Shown here: in pieces, positions 7,163 through 13,846 of the stretch
Layout of the letters: the number at the start of each line of letters is the position of its first letter
Position numbering within the stretch: the first letter of the stretch is position 1
Assembly: GCA_937891595.1 (NCBI GenBank)
Contig: CALATF010000072.1
Span: forward strand, 1 to 20,631
DNA from: an uncultured Clostridia bacterium
Lineage (GTDB): Bacteria; Bacillota; Clostridia; Christensenellales; UBA1242
Length of the DNA: 20,631 nucleotides
Direction: 5' to 3'
The notes under the pieces: model-generated
Databases searched by the model: none
Told to the model about the DNA's origin: nothing
What the model saw: the letters and a program-made list of their open reading frames with translations, nothing else
Position numbers and translations under genes: made by a program

Positions 7163-7729
7163 ATGAGAGATATGAGAAGAAATAGATATATGCGAGATAG
7201 AGCAGAAAGAAAAAGAATGTCTAGGGGTATGCGTAGGGATAGAAACTATCGTCCAATGGGCGACTATGATTATGATCCAGAATACGATTATAGGTATGAT
7301 TCTAGGAGAGATAGAAATAGATATGACGACGAAGAACGTTATATGGGCTATGAACGACCTAGAAAACGCATGGGAACTTATAATGTTGATGTAAGCAGAG
7401 ATTATGCTGATGATGATTATGACGAAGAATACGAGCATGATTTAAACGAGTGGATTCAAAAGTTAAAGAAAAAAGACAGATTCAACATGACTAAAGAAAA
7501 TGTAGTTGCTAAAGCAAAAGAAATGCGTGTTGAATTTAAAGACTTTGACGAGGACGAATTTTATGCAATTTATTTAATGCACGTTTCTGATTATCCGTCT
7601 ATTTCAAATGACGCAAGAATCTATTTAAGCATGGCTAAATCATGGTTAGAAGATAATGATATTGCAGTTGATCCAAGTGAGAAAGTATGCAAGTATCTAT
7701 ATGAAATTGTTTTAGGCGACGAAGATTAA
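7163..7729 (+). CDS. phage protein with Arg/Asp/Tyr mixed-charge N terminus
   Basis: A 188-residue protein starting one base after the previous stop. Residues 1-90 are almost entirely Arg, Asp, Tyr, Met and Glu, a strongly mixed-charge and probably disordered region that could bind nucleic acid or condense. Residues 93-188 form an ordinary helical domain with Trp-Ile-Gln-Lys-Leu, Phe-Asn-Met-Thr-Lys-Glu, Asp-Glu-Asp-Glu-Phe-Tyr-Ala-Ile-Tyr and Lys-Tyr-Leu-Tyr-Glu-Ile. I recall similar proteins near structural genes of gut Firmicutes phages, without an assigned role. It lies within two bases of the protease-like gene, so they are co-expressed. Confidence 0.6.
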   Translation: MRDMRRNRYMRDRAERKRMSRGMRRDRNYRPMGDYDYDPEYDYRYDSRRDRNRYDDEERYMGYERPRKRMGTYNVDVSRDYADDDYDEEYEHDLNEWIQKLKKKDRFNMTKENVVAKAKEMRVEFKDFDEDEFYAIYLMHVSDYPSISNDARIYLSMAKSWLEDNDIAVDPSEKVCKYLYEIVLGDED

Positions 7730-7730
7730 A

Positions 7731-8093
7731 ATGTTTATTTATCATAATGAAAATCCAAATCATGAATTAGTAGGGGACTGCGTTGTAAGAGCCATAGCTT
7801 TCGCTTTAGATATAGATTATGATTATGTATTACAAGAATTATTTAAAGTAAGTAATTATTTTAATTGTGATATGATAGTTAAAGATTGTTATAATATATT
7901 ATTAAGTGAAAAGTATGAACTTCCTATGTTTTATGGAAATGGAAATAGCGTTGAAAAGATTGCTAAAGATTTTAGAGATAAAAATTTAATATTAAGAATT
8001 GACGGACATCTTGTAGCTTCCAAAAATGGCAACGTTTATGACACTTGGGATTCCTCCAAAGAAATAGTAGATGTTTTTTGGGTGGTTGATTAA
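7731..8093 (+). CDS. small papain/C39-like cysteine protease-like protein
   Basis: A 120-residue protein. The N-terminal Gly-Asp-Cys-Val-Val-Arg-Ala-Ile (Cys17), a later Gly-His-Leu-Val-Ala (His93) and Tyr-Asp-Thr-Trp-Asp (Asp104) give the Cys-His-Asp order and spacing of small papain-fold peptidases such as C39-like and related phage proteins. It has no signal peptide or wall-binding domain, so it is not a standard endolysin. It may process a phage or host protein, or be an inactive fold. It starts one base after the previous stop. Its 3' end was altered by the neighbouring endonuclease insertion: a second version of its last 19 or so codons remains at 8977-9036. Confidence 0.6.
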   Translation: MFIYHNENPNHELVGDCVVRAIAFALDIDYDYVLQELFKVSNYFNCDMIVKDCYNILLSEKYELPMFYGNGNSVEKIAKDFRDKNLILRIDGHLVASKNGNVYDTWDSSKEIVDVFWVVD

Positions 8094-8096
8094 AAG

Positions 8097-8127
8097 AAAA
8101 ATAGGAGTTTAATTCTCCTATTTTTTT
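8097..8127. terminator. bidirectional terminator between convergent genes
   Basis: AAAAATAGGAG (8097-8107) pairs with CTCCTATTTTT (8115-8125) around a 7-base loop. There is a T run on the plus side and an A run before the 5' arm, so it can serve both the protease-like gene (plus) and the HNH gene (minus), whose stop codon lies in the stem. Confidence 0.88.
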
Positions 8128-8918
8128 GCTTCTTGACTAAATGCTTTTTCAATACTCCACCCTAATTCATATAATCTTTTATGTGTTTTTCTATATGGTA
8201 AATTTAATTCCTCACACCATTGTTTTAATGTTTGTTTTTTATTATTATATTCAATTATAATATTATTTCTTTTATTATTGTTTTGAATTTTACGATTTAC
8301 CAATCTGCAATTTTCTGGGCAGTAATTACCTTTATTATCAATTCTATCTATTGTCAAATCATCATCATAATTTTTATTATTCAAAAACCATTTTACAAAA
8401 TTATCGCTATTACCTAGCCATTCATCACATATTTTTATTCCTCTAAATCCGTAATTTATATAATCTTTACTATTTTCGTTGTAACATCTTTGTTTCATTT
8501 GATATAATATTTTTTTAATTTTTTTAATTTTATTTGAATCATTTTTTTGACATTCTTGACACTTTTTGCATTTATATAATTGCAAAGAATTTAGTATTGT
8601 TTGTTTACCACATTTTTTACATTCACATAAAAATCTTTTGTGTTTTTTATCGGAGGTTGAATCTATATATTTTAACACAATAAAATCCCCAAATATTTTT
8701 CCTAAATATTTTGCTTTTTTAGAGCAACCACAACTTATATTTATTTTTCTTTTTCTAGCGTCATTTAATACTCTTGCAGAAACATTTATATAATTTCCAC
8801 AATCGCATTTGCATTTCCATTTTTTTGTAGTTCCATTTTTCTCAAAATCATTTACTAATTCAATAGCAGTTAAATTCCCAAATCTTTGATTTTTTAAATC
8901 TAAATATTTAGTTGACAT
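8118..8918 (-). CDS. HNH homing endonuclease with zinc-ribbon N terminus
   Basis: A 266-residue free-standing homing endonuclease. Residues 1-70 and 72-123 are two Cys-rich ribbon-like modules (Cys36/38/40 with 63/65, and Cys98/100/103 with 117/120/123) after a Phe-Gly-Asn-Leu-Thr start, typical of phage HNH proteins. Residues 137-217 are the HNH core: Arg-Cys-Tyr-Asn, Gly-Ile-Lys-Ile-Cys-Asp-Glu-Trp-Leu, Ile-Asp-Arg-Ile-Asp-Asn and Pro-Glu-Asn-Cys-Arg-Leu-Val. Residues 222-266 look like a NUMOD-type DNA-binding helix unit (Thr-Leu-Lys-Gln-Trp to Gly-Trp-Ser-Ile-Glu-Lys-Ala). It is the only minus-strand gene inside the phage genes. It separates the protease-like gene from the duplicate of that gene's 3' end, a sign of recent insertion. 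AGAAGG precedes the start. Confidence 0.88.
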   Translation of the reverse strand: MSTKYLDLKNQRFGNLTAIELVNDFEKNGTTKKWKCKCDCGNYINVSARVLNDARKRKINISCGCSKKAKYLGKIFGDFIVLKYIDSTSDKKHKRFLCECKKCGKQTILNSLQLYKCKKCQECQKNDSNKIKKIKKILYQMKQRCYNENSKDYINYGFRGIKICDEWLGNSDNFVKWFLNNKNYDDDLTIDRIDNKGNYCPENCRLVNRKIQNNNKRNNIIIEYNNKKQTLKQWCEELNLPYRKTHKRLYELGWSIEKAFSQEAKK

Positions 8919-8930
8919 AATAACACCTTC

Positions 8931-8942
8931 TTTTACTATAAT
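8931..8942 (-). promoter_or_regulatory. candidate -10 region for the HNH gene
   Basis: Read on the minus strand, a TATTAT/TATAGT run lies about 15-25 bases before the AGAAGG ribosome site of the HNH gene. The -35 is not clear, so this is only a weak candidate. Confidence 0.3.
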
Positions 8943-8976
8943 ATATCACAAACATTTCCAAAAAACAATATGCAAA

Positions 8977-9036
8977 GTTCTTGATATATACACAAGTAAA
9001 GAAATAGTTGATGTATTTTGGATAGTAGAAGATTAA
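8977..9036 (+). pseudogene. displaced 3' end of the protease-like gene
   Basis: In frame, this stretch reads Val-Leu-Asp-Ile-Tyr-Thr-Ser, then Lys-Glu-Ile-Val-Asp-Val-Phe-Trp, then Ile-Val-Glu-Asp and a stop. It matches residues 102-120 of the gene at 7731-8093, with eight identical residues in a row and a one-codon deletion. It has no start and lies directly before its own terminator. It is best read as the original end of that gene, cut off when the HNH segment arrived with a replacement 3' end. A small tandem paralogue that decayed is an alternative. Confidence 0.75.
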
Positions 9037-9062
9037 GGGAAAAACACACTTTTCCCTTTTTG
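9035..9062 (+). terminator. rho-independent terminator after the displaced gene end
   Basis: AAGGGAAAA (9035-9043) pairs with TTTTCCCTT (9050-9058) and continues in T. It was probably the original terminator of the protease-like gene before the endonuclease insertion. Confidence 0.88.
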
Positions 9063-9110
9063 TTTTATTTTTTTGATAAAAAAAGTATTTATTTTTTTTA
9101 ATAATCAAGT

Positions 9111-9116
9111 TATAAT
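9111..9116 (+). promoter_or_regulatory. candidate promoter of the lysis genes
   Basis: A perfect TATAAT at 9111-9116 lies after the terminator and 44 bases before the ATG at 9160. The -35 region is only T-rich (TTTATT at 9088-9093). This gives the lysis pair its own possible promoter. Confidence 0.45.
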
Positions 9117-9159
9117 AAAATAAAGGAAAGGGTAGAGATTAGAGAAAGTAGGTGGTTAT

Positions 9160-9465
9160 ATGACAGAGTTTGAAACAAAAGTAATTCAACATGACGAGCA
9201 AATCGGCACTATTAACCGTCGTTTAGATAAAATGGAAAATATTGCAGAAAATTTAAACAAAGTAAATGTTAGTCTTGAAAAGTTGAATATGTCTGTATCT
9301 GGTATAGTAGAGGCGCAAAAACAACAAGCAAGTGATATAGAATCCTTAAAATTAGCGCCAGGTAAAACAGCAAAAGATTTGTGGATAACTGTCGGTAAAG
9401 AAGCGTTAAAAGCTATTGTTGTAGCATTGATTACAGCATTAATTGTATTGATTATAAAAAAGTAA
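9160..9465 (+). CDS. XhlA-like coiled-coil membrane protein (lysis module)
   Basis: A 101-residue protein. Residues 1-70 are a coiled coil with heptad-like Ile/Leu/Met positions. After a short linker, residues 83-99 form a single membrane helix ending in Lys-Lys. This layout is that of haemolysin XhlA-family proteins, which sit with holins in Firmicutes phage lysis cassettes and help membrane permeabilisation. A ribosome-site-like AGGTGG precedes the ATG. The next gene, a holin, starts 12 bases after its stop. A tail-associated role is less likely given that neighbour. Confidence 0.7.
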   Translation: MTEFETKVIQHDEQIGTINRRLDKMENIAENLNKVNVSLEKLNMSVSGIVEAQKQQASDIESLKLAPGKTAKDLWITVGKEALKAIVVALITALIVLIIKK

Positions 9466-9477
9466 AAAGGAGAAAAA

Positions 9478-9780
9478 ATGATGACAACAAAAGAAATTAT
9501 TGAACTTATTGTGGTTGCTTTAATTGTAGTAGTGAATGTAGTTTATTATTCCATTCTAGCGATTAAGAATGGTTGGGTAAAGAAGATTCTTGCAACCATG
9601 AACGAAGCCATTAAATATGCGGAATTGAATATTAGTGGTGGAGAAAATAAATTTAATTATGTATTAACTAAAGTAGAAGAAAAATGTGAGGAATTAGGAA
9701 TCCCATTTGTATTTATTAGAAAGTTAGTTAAGAAACTAATTAACAAGACCATTGAAGGTTATAATGTAATCAAGAAATAA
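9478..9780 (+). CDS. phage holin, LL-H type
   Basis: A 100-residue protein with one N-terminal membrane helix (about residues 7-28) and a charged helical remainder containing Ala-Ile-Lys-Tyr-Ala-Glu and a later Lys-Lys-Leu-Ile segment. This matches phage LL-H-type holins, small proteins that open the membrane at the end of infection so that the endolysin can reach the wall. AAAAGGAG precedes the start. No endolysin gene is next to it in this window, so the lytic enzyme must be elsewhere. A hairpin terminator follows the gene. Confidence 0.75.
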   Translation: MMTTKEIIELIVVALIVVVNVVYYSILAIKNGWVKKILATMNEAIKYAELNISGGENKFNYVLTKVEEKCEELGIPFVFIRKLVKKLINKTIEGYNVIKK

Positions 9781-9811
9781 TGGACGTGGCATGATAAACA
9801 TTCCTCCTTAT

Positions 9812-9848
9812 GAAAGAGTGAACTAAATTAAGTTCATTCTTTCTTTTT
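9812..9848 (+). terminator. rho-independent terminator after the holin
   Basis: GAAAGAGTGAACT (9812-9824) pairs with AGTTCATTCTTTC (9831-9843), 13 pairs with one G-U, around a 6-base loop, followed by T. It ends the late (structural and lysis) transcription. Confidence 0.9.
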
Positions 9849-9849
9849 A

Positions 9850-9878
9850 TTGACAACATATAATTAAAATTATATAAT
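9850..9878 (+). promoter_or_regulatory. consensus sigma-A promoter P1
   Basis: TTGACA (9850-9855) and TATAAT (9873-9878) with a 17-base spacer is a perfect consensus vegetative promoter. Transcription would begin near 9885, but a terminator follows within about 55 bases. Confidence 0.88.
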
Positions 9879-9884
9879 TAAATT

Positions 9885-9940
9885 GCATTTGAAAACGTAA
9901 GTTTTGTAAGAGGAGTCCTTTGATTCCTCTATTTTTTTTA
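9885..9940 (+). ncRNA. candidate short RNA from promoter P1
   Basis: From the likely start of P1 to the T run there are only about 55 bases. They contain a small stem AAAAC/GTTTT closed by a GTAA (GNRA-type) loop. A terminator hairpin follows, with AGAGGA at 9909-9914 pairing TCCTCT at 9925-9930, extended by one A-T and one G-U pair, and a T run at 9932-9939. No ORF fits. It is either a small RNA or an attenuator/antitermination site before the recombination operon. Confidence 0.5.
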
Positions 9941-9969
9941 TTGTAAAAAATAAAATAAAAATGTATAAT
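9941..9969 (+). promoter_or_regulatory. sigma-A promoter P2
   Basis: TTGTAA (9941-9946) and TATAAT (9964-9969) with a 17-base spacer, starting immediately after the P1 terminator. Transcription would start near 9976 and meet a terminator at 10038-10070. Confidence 0.65.
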
Positions 9970-9975
9970 ATGAAT

Positions 9976-10070
9976 TGGGGTAATTCCCAATAACTATCAT
10001 CTTTTTTTCTATCCTTTGTTTTAAGTTAGAAAAGGGGAAAAGGCACTTAAAGGGTTTTAGGTGCTTTTTT
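9976..10070 (+). ncRNA. candidate short RNA from promoter P2, with terminator
   Basis: About 95 bases from the P2 start. A small stem ATTGGG/CCCAAT (9974-9979 with 9986-9991) lies at its 5' end, then a T-rich middle, and a terminator at 10038-10070 where AAAAGGCACTTAAA pairs with TTTAGGTGCTTTT apart from one bulge and one wobble. No ORF with a ribosome site is present. As with the P1 unit, this could be a small RNA or a leader with conditional readthrough. Confidence 0.4.
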
Positions 10071-10092
10071 CTTACTAAAATTGATTTACAAC

Positions 10093-10120
10093 TTGACAAC
10101 TAAAATTAGTGTGTTATACT
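10093..10120 (+). promoter_or_regulatory. strong extended promoter P3 of the recombination operon
   Basis: TTGACA (10093-10098), a 16-base spacer and TATACT (10115-10120) with TG at 10112-10113 (extended -10) form a very strong promoter. The leader then carries a stem AACCGA/TCGGTT (10130-10135 with 10143-10148) before AGGAGG and the ATG at 10183. Confidence 0.85.
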
Positions 10121-10182
10121 AAATATAGAAACCGATTTAATGTCGGTTGATTTCTAATTAAAATATACATAGGAGGAAAAAG

Positions 10183-11922
10183 ATGAAACTTAAAAAATTA
10201 GAAATTATTAAGTTTAGGGGTTTAGACAATAAAACATTCGAAATTCCCCAAGACAAAACTGTTTGTGCATTTGTAGGAAAAAATGGAACAGGAAAAAGTA
10301 CAAGTGTTGACGCTGTTATGTGGCTATTATGTGATGAAACATTTGTATATGGCGGACAAAATGCTAACAATTTAGACAAGAATAGCAGAGAAACGCCTCT
10401 TGAAGTAATCGGTACTTTTATCATGGATAATGGTAGCGAACTAGAGTTGAAAAGAACTTTTAAACAGAAATTTAAGAAGGACGGTACATTTTCAACGTAT
10501 GCAAATGAATTGTATATCAATGGTGCAACCTATACCGTAAACGAATATTTAGATAGAATCAAATCCGAATTAGGTATCGAAAAAGATAATGATCCAAACG
10601 TTACATCATTTAATACATTAAGAAGCATATTAGATTATACTTATTTATCATCTATTAAATACCAAGTAGCTAGAGAAAAAATCGAAAAGTTACTAAAACT
10701 TACTAAAGATGATGAACTTGCAAATAATCCGTCTTATAGTATTATTAAGCAAGAATTACAATCACAGTTGTATGATGTATCAAAGACTAAAACAAAATTA
10801 AATAAGAATAAGAGTTTAGCGGAAGGGCAGTTGAAACAAATTAACGCAGAACTAGACTTAATTAAAAAGGCATATAAGCCTTTAGATAAAGCCAAGTATA
10901 ATGAACTACTTGCAAATAGAGAAAAAATCGAAAAAATGGTTTATACTCATTCCGCAGAATACCAAGCGTCTATTTCTAAATTACAAGAATTAGATAGTCA
11001 AATCAAAGAGCAATCTATAATTTATAATAATAGTAAAAAACAATATGATAAAGTAGTAGAAGAATTAAAGACTTATAAGAATAATATTGAATTTTATAAG
11101 AATAAAATTGCTTCATTAAAAGAAACTTTTGTACTAACTAAAAATACTGCAACTAAATGCCCTAAATGCAATTACGCTTTAAATGCAGAAGAAATCCAAA
11201 AGAAACTTGACGGAATCAATGCAGAAGGAACTAAAGCAAATGACATTATAAAAGACTTACAAGAAAAGGCTAAAAAAATTGATGTAGATACCGCTAAAAA
11301 TGCTTTTGAAACTGAAAGTAAAAAGTATTTAGATATGGTTGAAAAGCAAAAACAAGAAAATCAAAATTTAAAATCTATCATTGAAAAGGAAGATAGAGAA
11401 TCTCAAATTTTCAATAATGATAAAATGGAAAAGTTAAGAGTTATCAATGGAGAAATTAGTGCTTTACTTTCTGCAAGTAATGAAACAGTCCTAAAAGAAA
11501 AGGAAAAGGATTTTGAAATAATTAAGAGTAATATTGCAAAAGTAGAACAACAGCTAATTGTATTAGAGAACTTTGCAAATGATAAAAACCAAATTATCAA
11601 TAATAGGATCAACGAAGTATTCCCTAACCTAGACTTTAGACTTTTTGAAACTTCCGATAGTGGTGCAGTTCAAAACGCATGTAAAGTATATCTAAAGAAT
11701 GTAGAATTTGAAGGTGTAAATACTGGTAATCAAATCATGTTAGGTTTTGAAATTGTTGAATCATTAAGAAAAGTTTTAGGTGTAAAAGAAAGTTTACCTA
11801 TTATTTTTGACAATTTGAATGACCTAGATAAAAATAATTTTAATAATATATCTAAAAAAAATAATCAAATCATTACTACATATATTCAAAATGTAGATGA
11901 TATAAATTTAATTACATTATAA
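10183..11922 (+). CDS. Rad50/SMC-like AAA ATPase
   Basis: A 579-residue DNA-repair-type ATPase. Residues 32-39 are a Walker A motif (Gly-Lys-Asn-Gly-Thr-Gly-Lys-Ser). A long coiled coil fills about 175-470 and is broken by Cys-Pro-Lys-Cys at 326-329, the zinc-hook position of Rad50/SbcC proteins. Near the end, Leu-Pro-Ile-Ile-Phe-Asp (538-543) is a Walker B-like strand. Phage proteins of this type act with recombinases at DNA ends. There is no Mre11/SbcD-like nuclease beside it. The downstream exonuclease or MBL protein may be its partner, which is inference. It is the first gene of the recombination operon, with AGGAGG before it, and RecT follows 18 bases later. Confidence 0.85.
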   Translation: MKLKKLEIIKFRGLDNKTFEIPQDKTVCAFVGKNGTGKSTSVDAVMWLLCDETFVYGGQNANNLDKNSRETPLEVIGTFIMDNGSELELKRTFKQKFKKDGTFSTYANELYINGATYTVNEYLDRIKSELGIEKDNDPNVTSFNTLRSILDYTYLSSIKYQVAREKIEKLLKLTKDDELANNPSYSIIKQELQSQLYDVSKTKTKLNKNKSLAEGQLKQINAELDLIKKAYKPLDKAKYNELLANREKIEKMVYTHSAEYQASISKLQELDSQIKEQSIIYNNSKKQYDKVVEELKTYKNNIEFYKNKIASLKETFVLTKNTATKCPKCNYALNAEEIQKKLDGINAEGTKANDIIKDLQEKAKKIDVDTAKNAFETESKKYLDMVEKQKQENQNLKSIIEKEDRESQIFNNDKMEKLRVINGEISALLSASNETVLKEKEKDFEIIKSNIAKVEQQLIVLENFANDKNQIINNRINEVFPNLDFRLFETSDSGAVQNACKVYLKNVEFEGVNTGNQIMLGFEIVESLRKVLGVKESLPIIFDNLNDLDKNNFNNISKKNNQIITTYIQNVDDINLITL

Positions 11923-11940
11923 AAGGAGAAAAGGAAAAAT

Positions 11941-13137
11941 ATGCAAAACGGATTTTTTGATGATTTATTAAATAACATGGGTACAGAAGAAGAAATTGAA
12001 GAAGTAAAAGAAAATGATTCCGTAACAACTGACGGAGTAAATGCAACAGATGAAGAAACAACTGAAAGTGTTGCAGACACAATGGAAAAAAATGGATTTT
12101 CTTTTGAGCAAGAATTACCAAGCATGGAAGAAAAAGTAGTAGAGCAAAAAGTAGAAGAAGTTAAGCAAGAGCCTAAAAAGAAAACACCACCTAAAAAAGC
12201 CGATTCTTTAGGAGATAAAAAGGCAAATGAGCAATTAGTCAAGGAAAGCACAAAAGTTGAAAATAAGCCAAATGAGGTGGTAAATTCAAGCGTTCCTGCG
12301 AAGAAGAAAGATTTTACACAAGCCTTAATTGAATCAACACTAGATAAAATCAATGATATTGTTACTTATTCTAACGAAGTATTCTCTACAAGAGCCAAAG
12401 AATGTGCAAGTGATATTATTGTATCATTATCCCATACTTTAAATGAACGCGGATTTGTTTGGAAACAAATTGATACGCAAGGATCAGGCTTAATTAACCA
12501 AATTAAGAGGTGGGCTAAATTAGGAATTGATGTAACAACAGATAAACTTTATCCAGATATTAGAAATAACTCTAAAACTGGTTTATATGATATTAAAGTA
12601 AAGGGACAATATCAAACAGTAGAAAAACTTATTATTAAGTATTGCAGTAAAAAGATTTTTAGATTTAAGACAGAAGTAATCTGTGTAGGAGATGAACTAA
12701 AGAAAGAGTTTGACTACCTATTAGGAGAAGATAAAATTACAGGTTTTATTAAGAATGAAAAGACAAACCGTAATTTATTGGATAATATTATCGGTGCTTT
12801 CAAAATTGCTTACTATACTGAAAACGGACAAGTTAAGCAAATTGTTACTGAAATTGACAAGAATAGAATCATGAGAGCCTATGATACCGCAACTACAAAG
12901 AATGTATGGAATCGTGATACTCAAAAAATGGTAAAGAAAACTGTTACATGGGAAATGTGGAATAGTGAAGATATTAGACCATTTATGGACTTCCCAGAAG
13001 ATATTATCCAGGATTTAACTGTTGTAAATGAAAGTGAAGATGTAGATTTTAATAAAGAGCATAAATATTCAAATGTTGTTGACGCACAAGAACATGTAGA
13101 AGAAACTATTGGTGTAGGAGAAGAAATTAACTTTTAA
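11941..13137 (+). CDS. recT: RecT-family single-strand annealing protein
   Basis: A 398-residue RecT-type recombinase. Residues 1-115 are an acidic, Glu/Lys-rich, probably disordered extension. Residues about 120-345 carry the RecT core order: an N-terminal helix, Leu-Gly-Ile-Asp-Val, then Leu-Tyr-Pro-Asp-Ile-Arg and Gly-Leu-Tyr-Asp-Ile with Gly-Gln-Tyr-Gln (the usual place of the YKG turn), a basic Lys-Tyr-Cys-Ser-Lys-Lys segment, a pair of strands with Ile-Gly-Ala-Phe-Lys-Ile-Ala-Tyr-Tyr, and Ile-Asp-Lys-Asn-Arg-Ile. RecT anneals single-stranded DNA and pairs with an exonuclease, here the gene at 13847. Its long acidic N terminus is larger than usual for the family. It overlaps the next ATG by one base. 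Confidence 0.8.
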   Translation: MQNGFFDDLLNNMGTEEEIEEVKENDSVTTDGVNATDEETTESVADTMEKNGFSFEQELPSMEEKVVEQKVEEVKQEPKKKTPPKKADSLGDKKANEQLVKESTKVENKPNEVVNSSVPAKKKDFTQALIESTLDKINDIVTYSNEVFSTRAKECASDIIVSLSHTLNERGFVWKQIDTQGSGLINQIKRWAKLGIDVTTDKLYPDIRNNSKTGLYDIKVKGQYQTVEKLIIKYCSKKIFRFKTEVICVGDELKKEFDYLLGEDKITGFIKNEKTNRNLLDNIIGAFKIAYYTENGQVKQIVTEIDKNRIMRAYDTATTKNVWNRDTQKMVKKTVTWEMWNSEDIRPFMDFPEDIIQDLTVVNESEDVDFNKEHKYSNVVDAQEHVEETIGVGEEINF

Positions 13138-13835
13138 TGAAAATTCTACCTATTAAAACTGGTTCGCATGGGAATTTATATACACTTACAACAGAAGAAA
13201 ACAATAGATATTTAATTGAGTGTGGTTTACCTAAAAAACAAATTATTACTTCCTTAATGAATCTGAATTTAGGAATAAATGATTTTAAAGGTTGTTTTGT
13301 TAGTCATTCTCATAAAGACCACTGCGAAGCTATGCGCTTTGTAGCAGATTACATGCCTATATTTTCAAATCAAGGACTAAAAGAAAAATTTGATAGGGTG
13401 GTAAAACTACCACCCGTCAAAGTCTATGAGATAGACGATTTAAAAGTTATTCCTTTTCATGTTGAACATGGAGAAATTGAAAATTACGGATATATGTTTA
13501 AAGATAAATTAGATACTATATTATTTGTTACAGATTTTACTAATTTTAATGCAAATATATTTAATATATTATTTACTGAAATATATATAGAATGTAATTG
13601 GACTAAAAACCTTATTGAAAATTATATAAATGAGATTAAAGAGAATAGACAAATCAATACTCATTGTAGCATAGATATTGTAATGTTGATTTTAAACAGA
13701 TTAAATCTATCAAAGTGTAGAAAAATTACACTTATACACCCAAGCGAAGATTACTGCGATAAAAGACAATGTTTAGAAAAAGTAAAAAGTGCTTTTCCTA
13801 ACATAGATGTTTCATTCGCAAATAACTTAATATAA
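13137..13835 (+). CDS. MBL-fold metallo-hydrolase of the recombination operon
   Basis: A 232-residue metallo-beta-lactamase-fold protein. The signature Ser-His-Ser-His-Lys-Asp-His (about residues 58-64) gives the zinc-binding HxHxDH motif, and later residues (His near 103, Asp near 128, His near 193) could complete the metal site. In many Firmicutes phages and prophages this protein sits between RecT and an exonuclease and is probably a nuclease or DNA-processing enzyme, but its reaction is not established here. Its ATG overlaps the last base of the recT stop codon, so the two are translationally coupled. Confidence 0.8.
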   Translation: MKILPIKTGSHGNLYTLTTEENNRYLIECGLPKKQIITSLMNLNLGINDFKGCFVSHSHKDHCEAMRFVADYMPIFSNQGLKEKFDRVVKLPPVKVYEIDDLKVIPFHVEHGEIENYGYMFKDKLDTILFVTDFTNFNANIFNILFTEIYIECNWTKNLIENYINEIKENRQINTHCSIDIVMLILNRLNLSKCRKITLIHPSEDYCDKRQCLEKVKSAFPNIDVSFANNLI

Positions 13836-13846
13836 GGAGAATATAT

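Noticed and set aside
7731..8093. The 120-residue protein as the endolysin
   Set aside because: It has no wall-binding domain, no amidase or muramidase motif and is not next to the holin on its own transcript.
8908..9108. Minus-strand frame of 66 residues upstream of the HNH gene
   Set aside because: It overlaps the HNH start, a terminator and the displaced gene end, and has no ribosome site.
9850..10120. tRNA genes or a CRISPR array in the intergenic region
   Set aside because: There is no cloverleaf or TTCGA-type arm and no regularly spaced direct repeats. The hairpins are terminators.
10158..10520. Minus-strand frame of 120 residues opposite the ATPase start
   Set aside because: It lies opposite the Walker A region of a well-supported ATPase and has no start signal.
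11886..12353. Minus-strand frame of 155 residues inside the recT gene
   Set aside because: It is antisense to a clear RecT coding sequence, and its Ser/Phe-rich content is what the reverse of a Glu/Lys-rich region gives.
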